The notes beneath the pieces were generated by a model. The model was not told the origin of the DNA. It was given only the letters and a program-made list of their open reading frames with translations, and did not search any database. From positions 1 to 36,242 of the forward strand of contig NZ_UQXD01000023.1 of assembly GCF_900544955.1 (NCBI RefSeq): DNA of 36,242 nucleotides, given 5' to 3'. Origin of the DNA: an uncultured Oscillibacter sp. (GTDB lineage: Bacteria > Bacillota > Clostridia > Oscillospirales > Oscillospiraceae). Position numbers and translations under genes: made by a program. This document shows positions 17,586 to 25,603 of the stretch, piece after piece; position 1 is the first letter of the stretch, and each line of letters starts with the position of its first letter.

Positions 17586-18752
17586 ATGAATACATATCGG
17601 ATGAAAACGCTTCTGCTGGCGGCCGCCGTGACCCTTTCCCTGACCGCCTGCGGCGCGGACGCGCCGGTGGAGGAGCCCCAGGCGGCGGGAACCGCCGTCC
17701 AGGTGGAGACCGTGACGGTGGATACCATCGCCACGGACAACAAAATCTCCGGCAGGATCGCGGCGGACAACGAATCCACCATCATGATCGCCACCGCCGC
17801 CAAGTGCACCGCCGTCTACGCCCACGCGGGCGACACGGTGTCCGCCGGAGACATTTTGTGCACCCTGGACCTGGACAGCACCCTCTCCTCCTACAGCGCG
17901 GCCCGCATCAGCTACGACTCCGCCGTGCAGAGCTATCAGGACCAGAAGCGGGTGCTGGATGCCCAGGTGAACCTGTATCAAAAGACCGTCAACGATCTGA
18001 AGGCCCTGTACGAGATCGGCGCGGCCTCCCAGATTGAGATTGACCAGGCGGATTTGCAGCTCCAGTCCGCCATCGCCACCCGGAACTCCTCCCTGGCCCA
18101 GCTGGAGGCCGGGATGCAGAACGCCAAGTCCGGCCTGGAGCAGCTGGATACCGCCCTGGAGAACGTGGACGGCGCCGGCAATGTCATCGCCCCCATGGCG
18201 GGCACGCTGGTGACCATGAACGCGGTGGAAAACGCCTTCATCTCCACCGCCATGCCCCTGGCGGTCATCGACGGCGCGGACCAGATGAAGGTCACCGCCT
18301 CCGTGTCCGAGGCCCTGGTGCCCAAGCTGAATACCGGGGATACGGCGGATGTGTACGTCAGCGCCGTGGACCAGGCCTTCTCCGCCACCATCCGCTCCGT
18401 GGAGAAGGCGGCCAGCCAGCAGACCAAGCTCTACACCGTCACGCTGACGGTGCCCTCGGATGTGGGCGGGCTGCTCTCCGGCATGTTTGCCGACGTGACC
18501 TTCCACACCGACGTCTCTGAAAACGCGGTGGTGGTGCCCGCCGAGGCCATCCTCACCAGCGGCGAGACCCAGTTCGTCTATGTGGTGGAGGACAACACCG
18601 CCAAGTATCTGGAGGTGACCACGGGCCTGACCGGCGGCGGCGTCACAGAGATCACCTCCGGCCTTTCCGAGGGACAGCAGCTGGTGACCGTTGGGCAGGC
18701 CTACCTCTCCGACGGAGACCCTGTCCGCATCGTCAGCGGGGAGGAGTCATAA
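17586..18752 (+). CDS. RND efflux periplasmic-type adaptor, lipoprotein (HlyD/AcrA family)
   Basis: The 388-residue protein has a lipoprotein signal with the lipobox LTAC, so Cys20 should be lipidated and anchor it to the outer face of the membrane. It follows the membrane-fusion-protein order: a lipoyl half-motif (AVYAHAGDTVSAGDILCTLD, near residue 75), a helical hairpin (about 100-190), the second lipoyl half (VIAPMAGTLVTMNAVENAFIS) and beta-barrel and membrane-proximal domains. GAGGAGG precedes the ATG. Only three bases separate its stop from the pump ATG, so the two proteins are made together. Confidence 0.9.
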   Translation: MNTYRMKTLLLAAAVTLSLTACGADAPVEEPQAAGTAVQVETVTVDTIATDNKISGRIAADNESTIMIATAAKCTAVYAHAGDTVSAGDILCTLDLDSTLSSYSAARISYDSAVQSYQDQKRVLDAQVNLYQKTVNDLKALYEIGAASQIEIDQADLQLQSAIATRNSSLAQLEAGMQNAKSGLEQLDTALENVDGAGNVIAPMAGTLVTMNAVENAFISTAMPLAVIDGADQMKVTASVSEALVPKLNTGDTADVYVSAVDQAFSATIRSVEKAASQQTKLYTVTLTVPSDVGGLLSGMFADVTFHTDVSENAVVVPAEAILTSGETQFVYVVEDNTAKYLEVTTGLTGGGVTEITSGLSEGQQLVTVGQAYLSDGDPVRIVSGEES

Positions 18753-18755
18753 CGC

Positions 18756-21700
18756 ATGAGTACGGCAAAGTTCTGTATCAAGCACCGGGTGACGACGCTG
18801 CTGGCGGTCATTATGATCGTGATTTTCGGCGCGGTTTTCACCACCCAGCTGCAGATGTCGCTGCTGCCGGATATGGAGGCCCCCATGGCGGTGGTGGTGT
18901 GCTATTACAACGGCGCCACCCCCAGCGACATTGAGGAGCTGGTGAGCCGCCCCCTGGAGACGGCCATCATGTCCGTCTCCGGCGTGGATGAGGTGGCCTC
19001 CACCTCCTCCGACGGCGTCAGCCAGGTCCAGATCACCTACGTGGAGGGGACGGACCTGGACGTTGCCGCCACCAAGCTGCGGGAGCAGTTCGACTTGCTC
19101 TCCCTGCCCGACGGCGCCATGGACCCCATCATCGTCAACCTGAACATCAGCGACATGATGCCCACCGCCATGGTGGCCCTGGTGGGCGACGATCTGGCGG
19201 ACCTCCAGGCCCTGGCGGAGGACGTGGTGGCCCCCGCCCTGGAGCGGATTGACGGCGTGGCCTCCGTGGACGTCTTCGGCGGCGTGAACCAGCAGGTGGC
19301 GGTGCGGATCGACCCCGCCCGGGCGGCGGGCTTCGGCCTTACCAACAGCTACATCTCCCAGTTCCTGGGGGCGGAAAACCTGCTGTATCCCGGCGGCGAC
19401 CTGCACAACGGCTCCAAGACCCTGACGGTCTCCACCGACGCCAAGTTCCAGTCCGTGGAGGACGTGAGCAACATGCTGGTCTCCCTGCCCACTGGGGGCA
19501 GTATCCGCCTGGGCGAGGTGGCGGAGGTGTCCCTGGAGACGGAGGACTCCAAAACCGTGGCCAAGATGAACGGTACCAACTGCGTGCTGCTCCAGATCTC
19601 CAAGCAGTCCGGCTCCAACGAGGTGGCCGCCGCCGAGGCGGTGGAAAAGCGGATGGCGGAGCTGGCGGCGGAGAACCAGTCCATCCAATACAGTGTGCCC
19701 TATCTGGCCTCCGACTACATCAATCTGTCCGTGCAGTCCGCCCTGCAGAACATCATTCTGGGCGTGGTTCTGGCGGCGGCGGTGGTGTTTGTGTTCCTGC
19801 GCCGCTGGGGCGCCACCATGACCATCGCCATCTCCATGCCCGTGTGTATCCTGACGGTGTTCATTTTGATGAACGTCTTCGACCTGACGCTGAACATGAT
19901 GAGTTTGGGCGGCATCGCCATGGGCGTGGGCATGATTGTGGATAACTCCATCGTGGTGCTGGAGAACATCTACCGCTTCGCGGGAGAGGGCCACGACCGC
20001 CTGAGCGCCTGCGTGGACGGGGCCAAGGAGGTCACCTCCTCCGTGGTGGCCTCCACCCTCACCACTGTGGCGGTGTTTTTGCCCCTGGGCCTCTCCGGCG
20101 GCATGGCGGGCATGATGTTCAAGGACTTCTGCCTGACCATCGCCTTTTTGATCCTCGCGTCCCTGGCCATCGCCCTGACGCTGGTGCCGCTGCTGTGCTA
20201 CATGCTGCTGGACGAGACCAAGGTCCACCGGGACCAGATGCGCCGCGCGGAGAAAAAGCACGGCGCCGTGTCCACCAGAATCGGCGGCTGGGTCGGGCGG
20301 CTGAACCGCCTGTATATGCGGCTGCTGGAGTATTTCATCTACCATCTGAAAACCGGGATGCTGGTGTCTGTGGGCCTGGTGGCCGTCTTCACCGTGTGCT
20401 GCCTGTCCACCAAAATGGTCATGATTCCCGAGATGGATCAGGGCCAGGTTTCCATTACCATCGGCATGCCCATCGGCTCCAGCGTGGAGGAATCCGCCGC
20501 CATCGCCGACCGGGTGAGCGCCATCGTGGAGGCCCAGGTGCCGGAGCTGGATGAGATGTACTACATGGCCTCCAGCGGCTCCGGGTCCATGATGTCCGGC
20601 GGCAACTCCACCACCATGGGCATGACCCTGGTGGACAGGAGCGAGCGCCGCCGGACCTCCGCTGAGGTGGCGGCGGACCTGCGGACCAAGCTCCAGGATA
20701 TCGCCGGCTGCGAGATCACCGTCAGCTCCTCCGGCATGAGCGGCTCGATGAGCGGCAGCGACATCAGTGTGGAGATCAGCGGCGACGATTACGACACCCT
20801 CTCCATGATCGCCAAGGATCTGACAGCGGAGATCGCCGGGCTGGAGGACGCCGTGGACGTCACCAACTCCCTGTCGGAGCAGGTGCCCCAGGTGCGGGTC
20901 ACCATGAACCGGGAGGCCGCCTCCCAGTACGGCCTCACCGCCGCCGCCGTGGGCGCCGCCGTCCGGGCGGAGCTCACCGGCGCCACCGCCACCACCGTCA
21001 CTATCGACAACAAGGAGCTGGACGTGGTGGTGAAGGGCGACGGCGCGGCCTCCGCCAGTCTGGACGCCCTGCGCTCCATGCCCGTGTCCACCGGCACCGG
21101 CGGCTATGTGCCGCTGTCCGCCGTGGCCCGGATCAATGTGGTCCAGGCGCCCCAGACCATCAGCCGGGTGAACCAGTCCCGGCAGGTGACCATCAGCGGC
21201 GACACCATCAGCGGCGACACCACCGCCATAACCCAGAGGATCAACGTCCTGCTGGACCAGTATGCCCTGCCCGAGGGCTACACCGCGGAGACGGCGGGCG
21301 CCTTTGAGGACATGATGGAGTCCTTCGGCGATCTGCTGCTGGCGCTGCTGGTGGCGCTGGGCCTGGTGTACTTCGTGCTGGCGGCCCAGTTTGAGTCCTT
21401 CGCGATGCCGGTCATCGTCATGATGATTTTGCCGGTGGCCTTCACAGGCGCCCTGTTTGCCCTGCCCCTGACGGGCCGGGACCTGTCCATGATCTCCCTG
21501 GTGGCCCTCATTATGCTGGCAGGCACCGTGGTCAACAGCTCCATCATCCTGGTGGATTACATCAAGGTCCGCCGGGAGATGGGGGAGAGCCGGGAGCAGG
21601 CCATTCTGAACGCCTGCCCGCTGCGGGTGCGCCCCGTCATGATGACCACCCTGACCACGGTTCTCGCGATGGTCCCCATGGCCCTGGGCATCGGCAACAC

Positions 21701-21878
21701 CAACGAGATGATGAGCGACATGGGCATCACCATGATGAGCGGCATGATCATCTCCACCGTGGTGACGCTGTTGTTCACCCCGGTGTACTACTCCGTCATC
21801 GACAACTTCAGCCACGGCTTCCGCCGGAAGAAGCCCCGGGAGGAGACTCCCGCCGAGACTCCGGTGGAGGCGGGCTGA
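18756..21878 (+). CDS. RND multidrug efflux pump (AcrB/HAE1-like)
   Basis: The 1040-residue protein has the full RND layout: an N-terminal transmembrane helix, a large outside loop (about 35-320), six helices, a second large loop and six more helices. Family motifs are ETAIMSVSGVDEVASTSSDG in the first porter domain and GVGMIVDNSIVVLENIYRF in TM4, plus the repeat motif AGTVVNSSIILVDYIKVRRE in TM10. In AcrB two adjacent aspartates in TM4 carry protons; here the motif reads D-N, so only one is kept, a variation seen in other RND branches. It would use the proton gradient to export amphiphilic compounds. A cytosolic tail of charged Glu/Pro residues ends the protein. Confidence 0.92.
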   Translation: MSTAKFCIKHRVTTLLAVIMIVIFGAVFTTQLQMSLLPDMEAPMAVVVCYYNGATPSDIEELVSRPLETAIMSVSGVDEVASTSSDGVSQVQITYVEGTDLDVAATKLREQFDLLSLPDGAMDPIIVNLNISDMMPTAMVALVGDDLADLQALAEDVVAPALERIDGVASVDVFGGVNQQVAVRIDPARAAGFGLTNSYISQFLGAENLLYPGGDLHNGSKTLTVSTDAKFQSVEDVSNMLVSLPTGGSIRLGEVAEVSLETEDSKTVAKMNGTNCVLLQISKQSGSNEVAAAEAVEKRMAELAAENQSIQYSVPYLASDYINLSVQSALQNIILGVVLAAAVVFVFLRRWGATMTIAISMPVCILTVFILMNVFDLTLNMMSLGGIAMGVGMIVDNSIVVLENIYRFAGEGHDRLSACVDGAKEVTSSVVASTLTTVAVFLPLGLSGGMAGMMFKDFCLTIAFLILASLAIALTLVPLLCYMLLDETKVHRDQMRRAEKKHGAVSTRIGGWVGRLNRLYMRLLEYFIYHLKTGMLVSVGLVAVFTVCCLSTKMVMIPEMDQGQVSITIGMPIGSSVEESAAIADRVSAIVEAQVPELDEMYYMASSGSGSMMSGGNSTTMGMTLVDRSERRRTSAEVAADLRTKLQDIAGCEITVSSSGMSGSMSGSDISVEISGDDYDTLSMIAKDLTAEIAGLEDAVDVTNSLSEQVPQVRVTMNREAASQYGLTAAAVGAAVRAELTGATATTVTIDNKELDVVVKGDGAASASLDALRSMPVSTGTGGYVPLSAVARINVVQAPQTISRVNQSRQVTISGDTISGDTTAITQRINVLLDQYALPEGYTAETAGAFEDMMESFGDLLLALLVALGLVYFVLAAQFESFAMPVIVMMILPVAFTGALFALPLTGRDLSMISLVALIMLAGTVVNSSIILVDYIKVRREMGESREQAILNACPLRVRPVMMTTLTTVLAMVPMALGIGNTNEMMSDMGITMMSGMIISTVVTLLFTPVYYSVIDNFSHGFRRKKPREETPAETPVEAG

Positions 21879-21898
21879 ACGGCCTGCACTCCCGCAAG

Positions 21899-21927
21899 AA
21901 AACGACCGCCCTATGGGCGGTCGTTTT
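21899..21927. terminator. Bidirectional terminator after the pump gene
   Basis: AAAACGACCGCCC (21899-21911), a TAT loop and GGGCGGTCGTTTT (21915-21927) form a perfect 13-bp palindrome with T-runs in both directions. It lies 20 bases after the efflux operon. Confidence 0.92.
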
Positions 21928-22092
21928 CCGTTCTCAAAAGAGTGCCGCAGGCGCGTTTTCGAGAGAGCTGCGGCCCGCTTTGCGCGTGGGCGGTGCGCCG
22001 CCTGCACCTTTGCGGACCGGGCGGCTCTGCCGTGTGGGAGCCGCGGCGGAGCATGTCTTTCGCCGCTCCGGCGGCGAACCGCTGCAAACAGC

Positions 22093-22122
22093 AAAAACGA
22101 CCGCCCACGGGCGGTCGTTTTT
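22093..22122. terminator. Bidirectional terminator after gntR
   Basis: AAAAACGACCGCCC (22093-22106), a short loop and GGGCGGTCGTTTTT (22109-22122) form the same stem as the terminator at 21899. It lies about 25 bases after the stop of the minus-strand gntR gene. Confidence 0.9.
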
Positions 22123-22146
22123 CATATGGAGAGGGGCACCCGGCGG

Positions 22147-22854
22147 TCAGCGGCGCTCCTGCTCCGTGATGAAGCGCAGGTTCCCCATCAGGTGCTCGTG
22201 CATAGCGGTCCGGGCCGCCGCTGGGTCGTGGCGGGCGATAGCGTCCACCACGCGGCGGTGGGTCTCAATGGTCTCCTGGTAGATGCGCTGGTCCGTCAGC
22301 TGGCCGAAGAGGCGGACGGCGTAGGTGATGACCGGCAGCAGCTTTTCGATCACCCGGTTTTGGGTGCAGCTGGCGATGCGGACGTGGAAGGCCTCATCCC
22401 GCAGCAGGTGGTTCTGCCCGGCGTGGATCAGCTCCTCCACCTCCCGGCACAGCTGCCCCAGCTCCTCCACATCCCGGGCCGTGGCCTGCTGGGCCGCCAG
22501 GGAGGCCACCCAGGGCTCGATGTTCAGCCGGATATCCAGCAGCTCGTGGGCCAGACGGAGCTGGTCCGGCATGTAGGCAAAGCCCAGGGGGTCATGGATG
22601 ACGCCGGTCTGGTGGGTGACGAAGGTCCCCCGGCCCCGGCGGATTTCCAGCACGTTCCGGGCCACCAGCAGCTTCACCGCCTCCCGCACCGTGCCCCGGC
22701 CCACGTTTAGCTGTTCCGCCAGCTCAAATTCGTTGGGGAGCTTCTCCCCATTGGTGAGCTGGCGGTCGATGATCAGCTGACTGATCTGGTCCGCCGCCTG
22801 CTCCGCCAGGGGGCTCTCCTTATCCCGCACCGTCTCAAAAATCGTATCAGACAT
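22147..22854 (-). CDS. GntR-family regulator, FadR/FCD subfamily
   Basis: The 235-residue protein has an N-terminal winged helix (residues about 15-80, with NEFELAEQLNVGRGTVREAV and the wing RRGRGTF) and a C-terminal all-helical FCD domain. The FCD domain has the usual metal-site pattern, with Asp and His in LRDEAFHVRIA and His residues in THRRVVDAIARHD and MHEHL. Many FCD regulators respond to hexuronates or other sugar acids (for example UxuR, ExuR, LgoR), which fits the divergent hexonate operon. A GGAG site precedes the ATG. A palindrome in its own leader and another at the divergent promoter suggest that it represses both sides. Confidence 0.9.
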   Translation of the reverse strand: MSDTIFETVRDKESPLAEQAADQISQLIIDRQLTNGEKLPNEFELAEQLNVGRGTVREAVKLLVARNVLEIRRGRGTFVTHQTGVIHDPLGFAYMPDQLRLAHELLDIRLNIEPWVASLAAQQATARDVEELGQLCREVEELIHAGQNHLLRDEAFHVRIASCTQNRVIEKLLPVITYAVRLFGQLTDQRIYQETIETHRRVVDAIARHDPAAARTAMHEHLMGNLRFITEQERR

Positions 22855-22901
22855 GATAGGCTCCAGTCTTTTCTCAAATGCCGGCCGGGGTGCGGCCGGG
22901 G

Positions 22902-22917
22902 CATAGGACGTCCCATG
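22902..22917. promoter_or_regulatory. Palindrome in the gntR leader, possible autoregulatory site
   Basis: CATAGGACGTCCCATG is CAT-N-GGACGTCC-N-ATG, symmetric except for the two N positions. It lies 14-29 bases downstream of the gntR -10 box, at the start of the transcript. It shares GACGT with the two GACGTRCGACGT sites but not their spacing, so whether the same protein binds is open. Confidence 0.5.
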
Positions 22918-22930
22918 TTTCTTTCTTTAT

Positions 22931-22960
22931 TATATACGCACTTCCCCGGGGAATTGTCAA
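22931..22960 (-). promoter_or_regulatory. Promoter of gntR
   Basis: On the minus strand TTGACA (22960-22955) and TATATA (22936-22931) are 18 bases apart. A TATAAT two bases further on (22934-22929) could also serve, with 20-base spacing. Confidence 0.75.
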
Positions 22961-23079
22961 GGTATTGGCATTTTTCTCGGCGGAAAAACGGCGGATTTTC
23001 CGGAGTTTCAGAATACTGTACAGTTTTCCCCCGCAACATTTGGTCAATACTATGTCTGGCGTTTTTGTGGGGCGGCGCT

Positions 23080-23085
23080 TATAAT
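23080..23085 (+). promoter_or_regulatory. -10 box of the dehydrogenase-uxu operon
   Basis: A perfect TATAAT lies just before the operator at 23095. At the right distance upstream there is no good -35 box (TGGCGT at 23057-23062), so the promoter may need an activator or be weak. Confidence 0.55.
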
Positions 23086-23094
23086 GGGGACATA

Positions 23095-23109
23095 AGACGT
23101 GCGACGTCT
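23095..23109. promoter_or_regulatory. Putative GntR-type operator of the dehydrogenase-uxu operon
   Basis: AGACGT-GCG-ACGTCT is a perfect 6-bp inverted repeat with the GT-N3-AC core of FadR-subfamily operators. It starts ten bases after the -10 box, overlapping the expected transcription start, a repressor position. Its central 12 bases recur in the GntP permease leader at 7769-7780. Confidence 0.7.
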
Positions 23110-23179
23110 CGGGAGAGAAATCCGGCCTGCTCGGAGACGCCGCGGCCATCCGATTTTTTAGAAAAAAGGGGAAACGATT

Positions 23180-24208
23180 ATGAAAGCCATCAAATTTGCC
23201 GAGCCCTGGAACGTTGCCTGCGTGGACCAGCCCATGCCTGCGCCCAAGGAGGGCGAGGCCTTGCTCAAAATTCACTGCGCCGCCGTCTGCGGCAGCGACA
23301 TCGGCGCCTTCCGGGGCACCAACGGCCTGGTGAGCTATCCCCGGGTCATCGGCCATGAGCTCAGCGGCGAAATCGTCAGCATTCCCGCCGATCCCGCCCA
23401 GAACCCCAAGGGGCTGAAGGTGGGCGACCGGGTGGCGGTGGACCCCTACATCTACTGCGGCCACTGCTACGCCTGCTCCATCGGCCGCACCAACTGCTGC
23501 ACGGACCTCCACGTGCTGGGCGTCCACGTGGACGGCGGCATGTGCGAGTACTTCTGCCACCCCGCCTCTCTCCTGGTGCCCCTGCCCGAGGGGATGAGCT
23601 ATGAGATGGGCGCCCTGGCCGAGCCGCTGACCATCGCCCTCCACGGCATCCACCGGGGCGGGCTGAAGAGCGGCGAGTACGTGGCCATCCTGGGCGCCGG
23701 CCCCATCGGCCTGTACGCCGGTATGGCCGCCGAGGCCTACGGCGCCCACGCCATCATCATCGACATCGTGCAGGAGCGGCTGGACTTCGCCAAGGAGATG
23801 GGCGTGGAGTACACCATCAACAGCAAGGAGGTCAACGCCGTGGAGAAGGTCCGGGAGATCACCGGCGAGGGCGCCCAGCTGGTCATGGAGTGCTCCGGCG
23901 CCAACGTGCTGATCCGCCAGAGCCTGGACATGGTGTGCCACGCCGGCCGCATCACCTTCACTGGCTGGCCCAAGCAGGAGACCAGCCTCCCCACCGACAT
24001 GATCACCCGCAAGGAGATCGACATCCGGGGCGCCCGCACCAGCGCCGGCGAGTTCGAGGAGGCGCTGGAGTTGCTGCACGCCGGCCGGGTGAAGCTGATG
24101 GACACCGTCACCAAGATCATTCCCATGGACGAGGCCCCCGCCACCATCATCGACAACGAGAAGAACCCCGGCGACTATATCAAAGTCATCGTCAAGGTGG
24201 CCGACTGA
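23180..24208 (+). CDS. Zinc-dependent alcohol dehydrogenase, hexonate 5-dehydrogenase-like
   Basis: The 342-residue medium-chain dehydrogenase has catalytic zinc residues in VCGSD and GHE, the structural-zinc cysteine set CGHCYACSIGRTNCC near residue 93, and the NAD-binding motif LGAGPIGLYAG near 173. The layout SYPRVIGHELSGEIV, GRTNCC and GVHVDGG resembles E. coli LgoD (YjjN), which oxidises L-galactonate to D-tagaturonate, and related L-gulonate or L-idonate 5-dehydrogenases. It is first in the operon with a LarA-type epimerase, uxuA and uxuB, so it likely makes a keto-hexuronate, such as fructuronate, from an L-hexonate. The exact substrate cannot be told from motifs. Confidence 0.87.
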   Translation: MKAIKFAEPWNVACVDQPMPAPKEGEALLKIHCAAVCGSDIGAFRGTNGLVSYPRVIGHELSGEIVSIPADPAQNPKGLKVGDRVAVDPYIYCGHCYACSIGRTNCCTDLHVLGVHVDGGMCEYFCHPASLLVPLPEGMSYEMGALAEPLTIALHGIHRGGLKSGEYVAILGAGPIGLYAGMAAEAYGAHAIIIDIVQERLDFAKEMGVEYTINSKEVNAVEKVREITGEGAQLVMECSGANVLIRQSLDMVCHAGRITFTGWPKQETSLPTDMITRKEIDIRGARTSAGEFEEALELLHAGRVKLMDTVTKIIPMDEAPATIIDNEKNPGDYIKVIVKVAD

Positions 24209-24220
24209 GCAAGCGCCTGC

Positions 24221-24277
24221 CGCGGCCCGTCCACCGCCGGACGGGCCGCGCTCCGGGCCCGGCGCCCCCTTCGCGCC
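24221..24277 (+). other. Two hairpins between the dehydrogenase and epimerase genes
   Basis: GCGGCCCGTCC (24222-24232) pairs perfectly with GGACGGGCCGC (24239-24249), and GGCGC (24261-24265) with GCGCC (24273-24277). No T-run follows, so an RNA stability or processing role within the operon is more likely than termination. Confidence 0.5.
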
Positions 24278-24302
24278 GGAGGACAGGAATAGGAGAAAAC
24301 GG

Positions 24303-25577
24303 ATGAAAGAAATTGACTGCACCGACCGCTCCGGGATTTCCCTGGAGCGGGCCGCCGCCCTGTGCGACGCGCTGCTGGCCCAGTACGCGGGGGTAAAAAA
24401 GGTCCTGATCGTGCCCCCGGACTACACCCGCTGTTACAGCTTTGCCGGCGAGCTGACCAAAATCCTCTATCCCCGGCTGAGGGCCATGGGGGCCGAGGTG
24501 AAGGTGATGCCGGCCCTGGGTACCCACATGCCCCTCAGCGCCGAGGAGAAGGAGAAGTTCTTCGGCGACGCGGTGCCCGACGGGGACATCCTCATTCACC
24601 GCTGGCAGAGCGACACCACCGTGCTGGGCACGATTCCCGCCCAGGTGGTGGGGGAGATCAGCCGGGGGCTGTACGTCACCGATATCGAGGTGGAGGTAAA
24701 CCATCTGCTCCTGGACGGCGGCTTCGACCTGATTCTGTCCGTGGGCCAGGTGGTGCCCCACGAGGTGGTGGGCATGGCCAACTACTCCAAAAACCTCTTC
24801 GTGGGCCTAGGAGGCCGGGGCATGATCAACAAGAGCCACATGCTCTCCGCCATCTGCGGCATGGAGCGGGCCCTGGGCGTGCGGGACTGCCCCGCCCGGG
24901 TGCTGTACGACTACGCCCAGCGCCACTTCATCGACGGCAAGCTGCCGGTGGTGTTCCTCCAGACCGTCACCACCCGGGAAAACGGGGAGACCCGGCTCAA
25001 CGGCCTGTATATCGGGGAGAGCCGCGCCCCCTTTGAAAAGGCCTGCGCGCTGAGCCAGGAGCTGAATATCGTCCACGTGGAGCGCCGGGCCAAAAAGGTG
25101 GTCACCTATCTGGACCCGGAGGAACTGAAAACCACCTGGGTGGGCAACAAGGGCATCTACCGCACCCGCATGATCGTGGCAGACGGCGGCGAGCTGGTGA
25201 TTCTGGCCCCCGGCGTCCGGGCCTTCGGCGAGAACGAGGAGATGGACGCCATGACCCGGAGGTTCGGCTACAAGGGCCGGGACTACGTGCTGGACCTCTT
25301 CAACCGGGGGGCCTTCGGCACGGACAAGATCATGAGCGCCGCCCACCTGATTCAGGGCAGCACCGACGGCCGCTTCACCGTCACCTACTGCACCCGGCCG
25401 GAGCAGATGAGCCGGGAGGAGATCGAGAGCGTGGGCTACCAATGGGCGGACTACGGCGAGGCCAGCCGGCGCTACGACCCCCACACCCTGAGGGAGGGGT
25501 GGAACACCCTGCCCGACGGCGAGGAGATCTATTTTGTAGGCACCCCGGCCCTGGGCCTGTGGAAGTGCGATGAGTGA
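24303..25577 (+). CDS. LarA-family nickel-pincer racemase/epimerase, probably acting on a hexonate
   Basis: The 424-residue protein belongs to the lactate racemase family (LarA; PF09861 N-terminal domain), whose members bind a nickel-pincer nucleotide on a lysine and racemise or epimerise 2-hydroxy acids. Lactate racemase residues H108, H174, K184 and H200 correspond to H75 (GTHMP), H153 (VPHE), K163 (YSKN) and H179 (NKSH). The H-to-K and K-to-H distances, 10 and 16, are identical to LarA. The DxTR motif is D40-R43 and the C-terminal WVGNKGIYRTRM block is also kept. AGGAG precedes the ATG. The gene sits between a hexonate dehydrogenase and uxuA, so a C2 epimerisation such as gluconate to mannonate is the likely reaction; family members with gluconate epimerase activity have been reported. 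Cofactor genes larB, larC and larE are not in the window. Confidence 0.85.
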   Translation: MKEIDCTDRSGISLERAAALCDALLAQYAGVKKVLIVPPDYTRCYSFAGELTKILYPRLRAMGAEVKVMPALGTHMPLSAEEKEKFFGDAVPDGDILIHRWQSDTTVLGTIPAQVVGEISRGLYVTDIEVEVNHLLLDGGFDLILSVGQVVPHEVVGMANYSKNLFVGLGGRGMINKSHMLSAICGMERALGVRDCPARVLYDYAQRHFIDGKLPVVFLQTVTTRENGETRLNGLYIGESRAPFEKACALSQELNIVHVERRAKKVVTYLDPEELKTTWVGNKGIYRTRMIVADGGELVILAPGVRAFGENEEMDAMTRRFGYKGRDYVLDLFNRGAFGTDKIMSAAHLIQGSTDGRFTVTYCTRPEQMSREEIESVGYQWADYGEASRRYDPHTLREGWNTLPDGEEIYFVGTPALGLWKCDE

Positions 25578-25603
25578 CAAAAACTGACAGGAGGAATCCG
25601 CGT

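Larger units (their letters stand above)
21879..22146. other. Intergenic block bounded by two near-identical terminators
   Basis: The region between the pump gene and gntR contains two palindromes sharing the arms CGACCGCCC/GGGCGGTCG, at 21899-21927 and 22093-22122, with 165 GC-rich, hairpin-rich bases in between that are open in several frames. No frame has a ribosome site. It may be a copy of a dispersed intergenic element. Confidence 0.5.

Noticed and set aside
18747..22094. A 1115-codon minus-strand frame opposite the RND pump, and a 789-codon one at 16137-18506 opposite the TolC-like and adaptor genes
   Set aside because: Both are shadows of recognised genes, His/Gly/Gln-rich without domains, and the first runs through two terminators.
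23057..23072. Possible sigma-54 promoter before the dehydrogenase gene (TGGC...GGGG)
   Set aside because: The -24 element is partial and the -12 element lacks the required GC at the right distance; a perfect TATAAT lies nearby.
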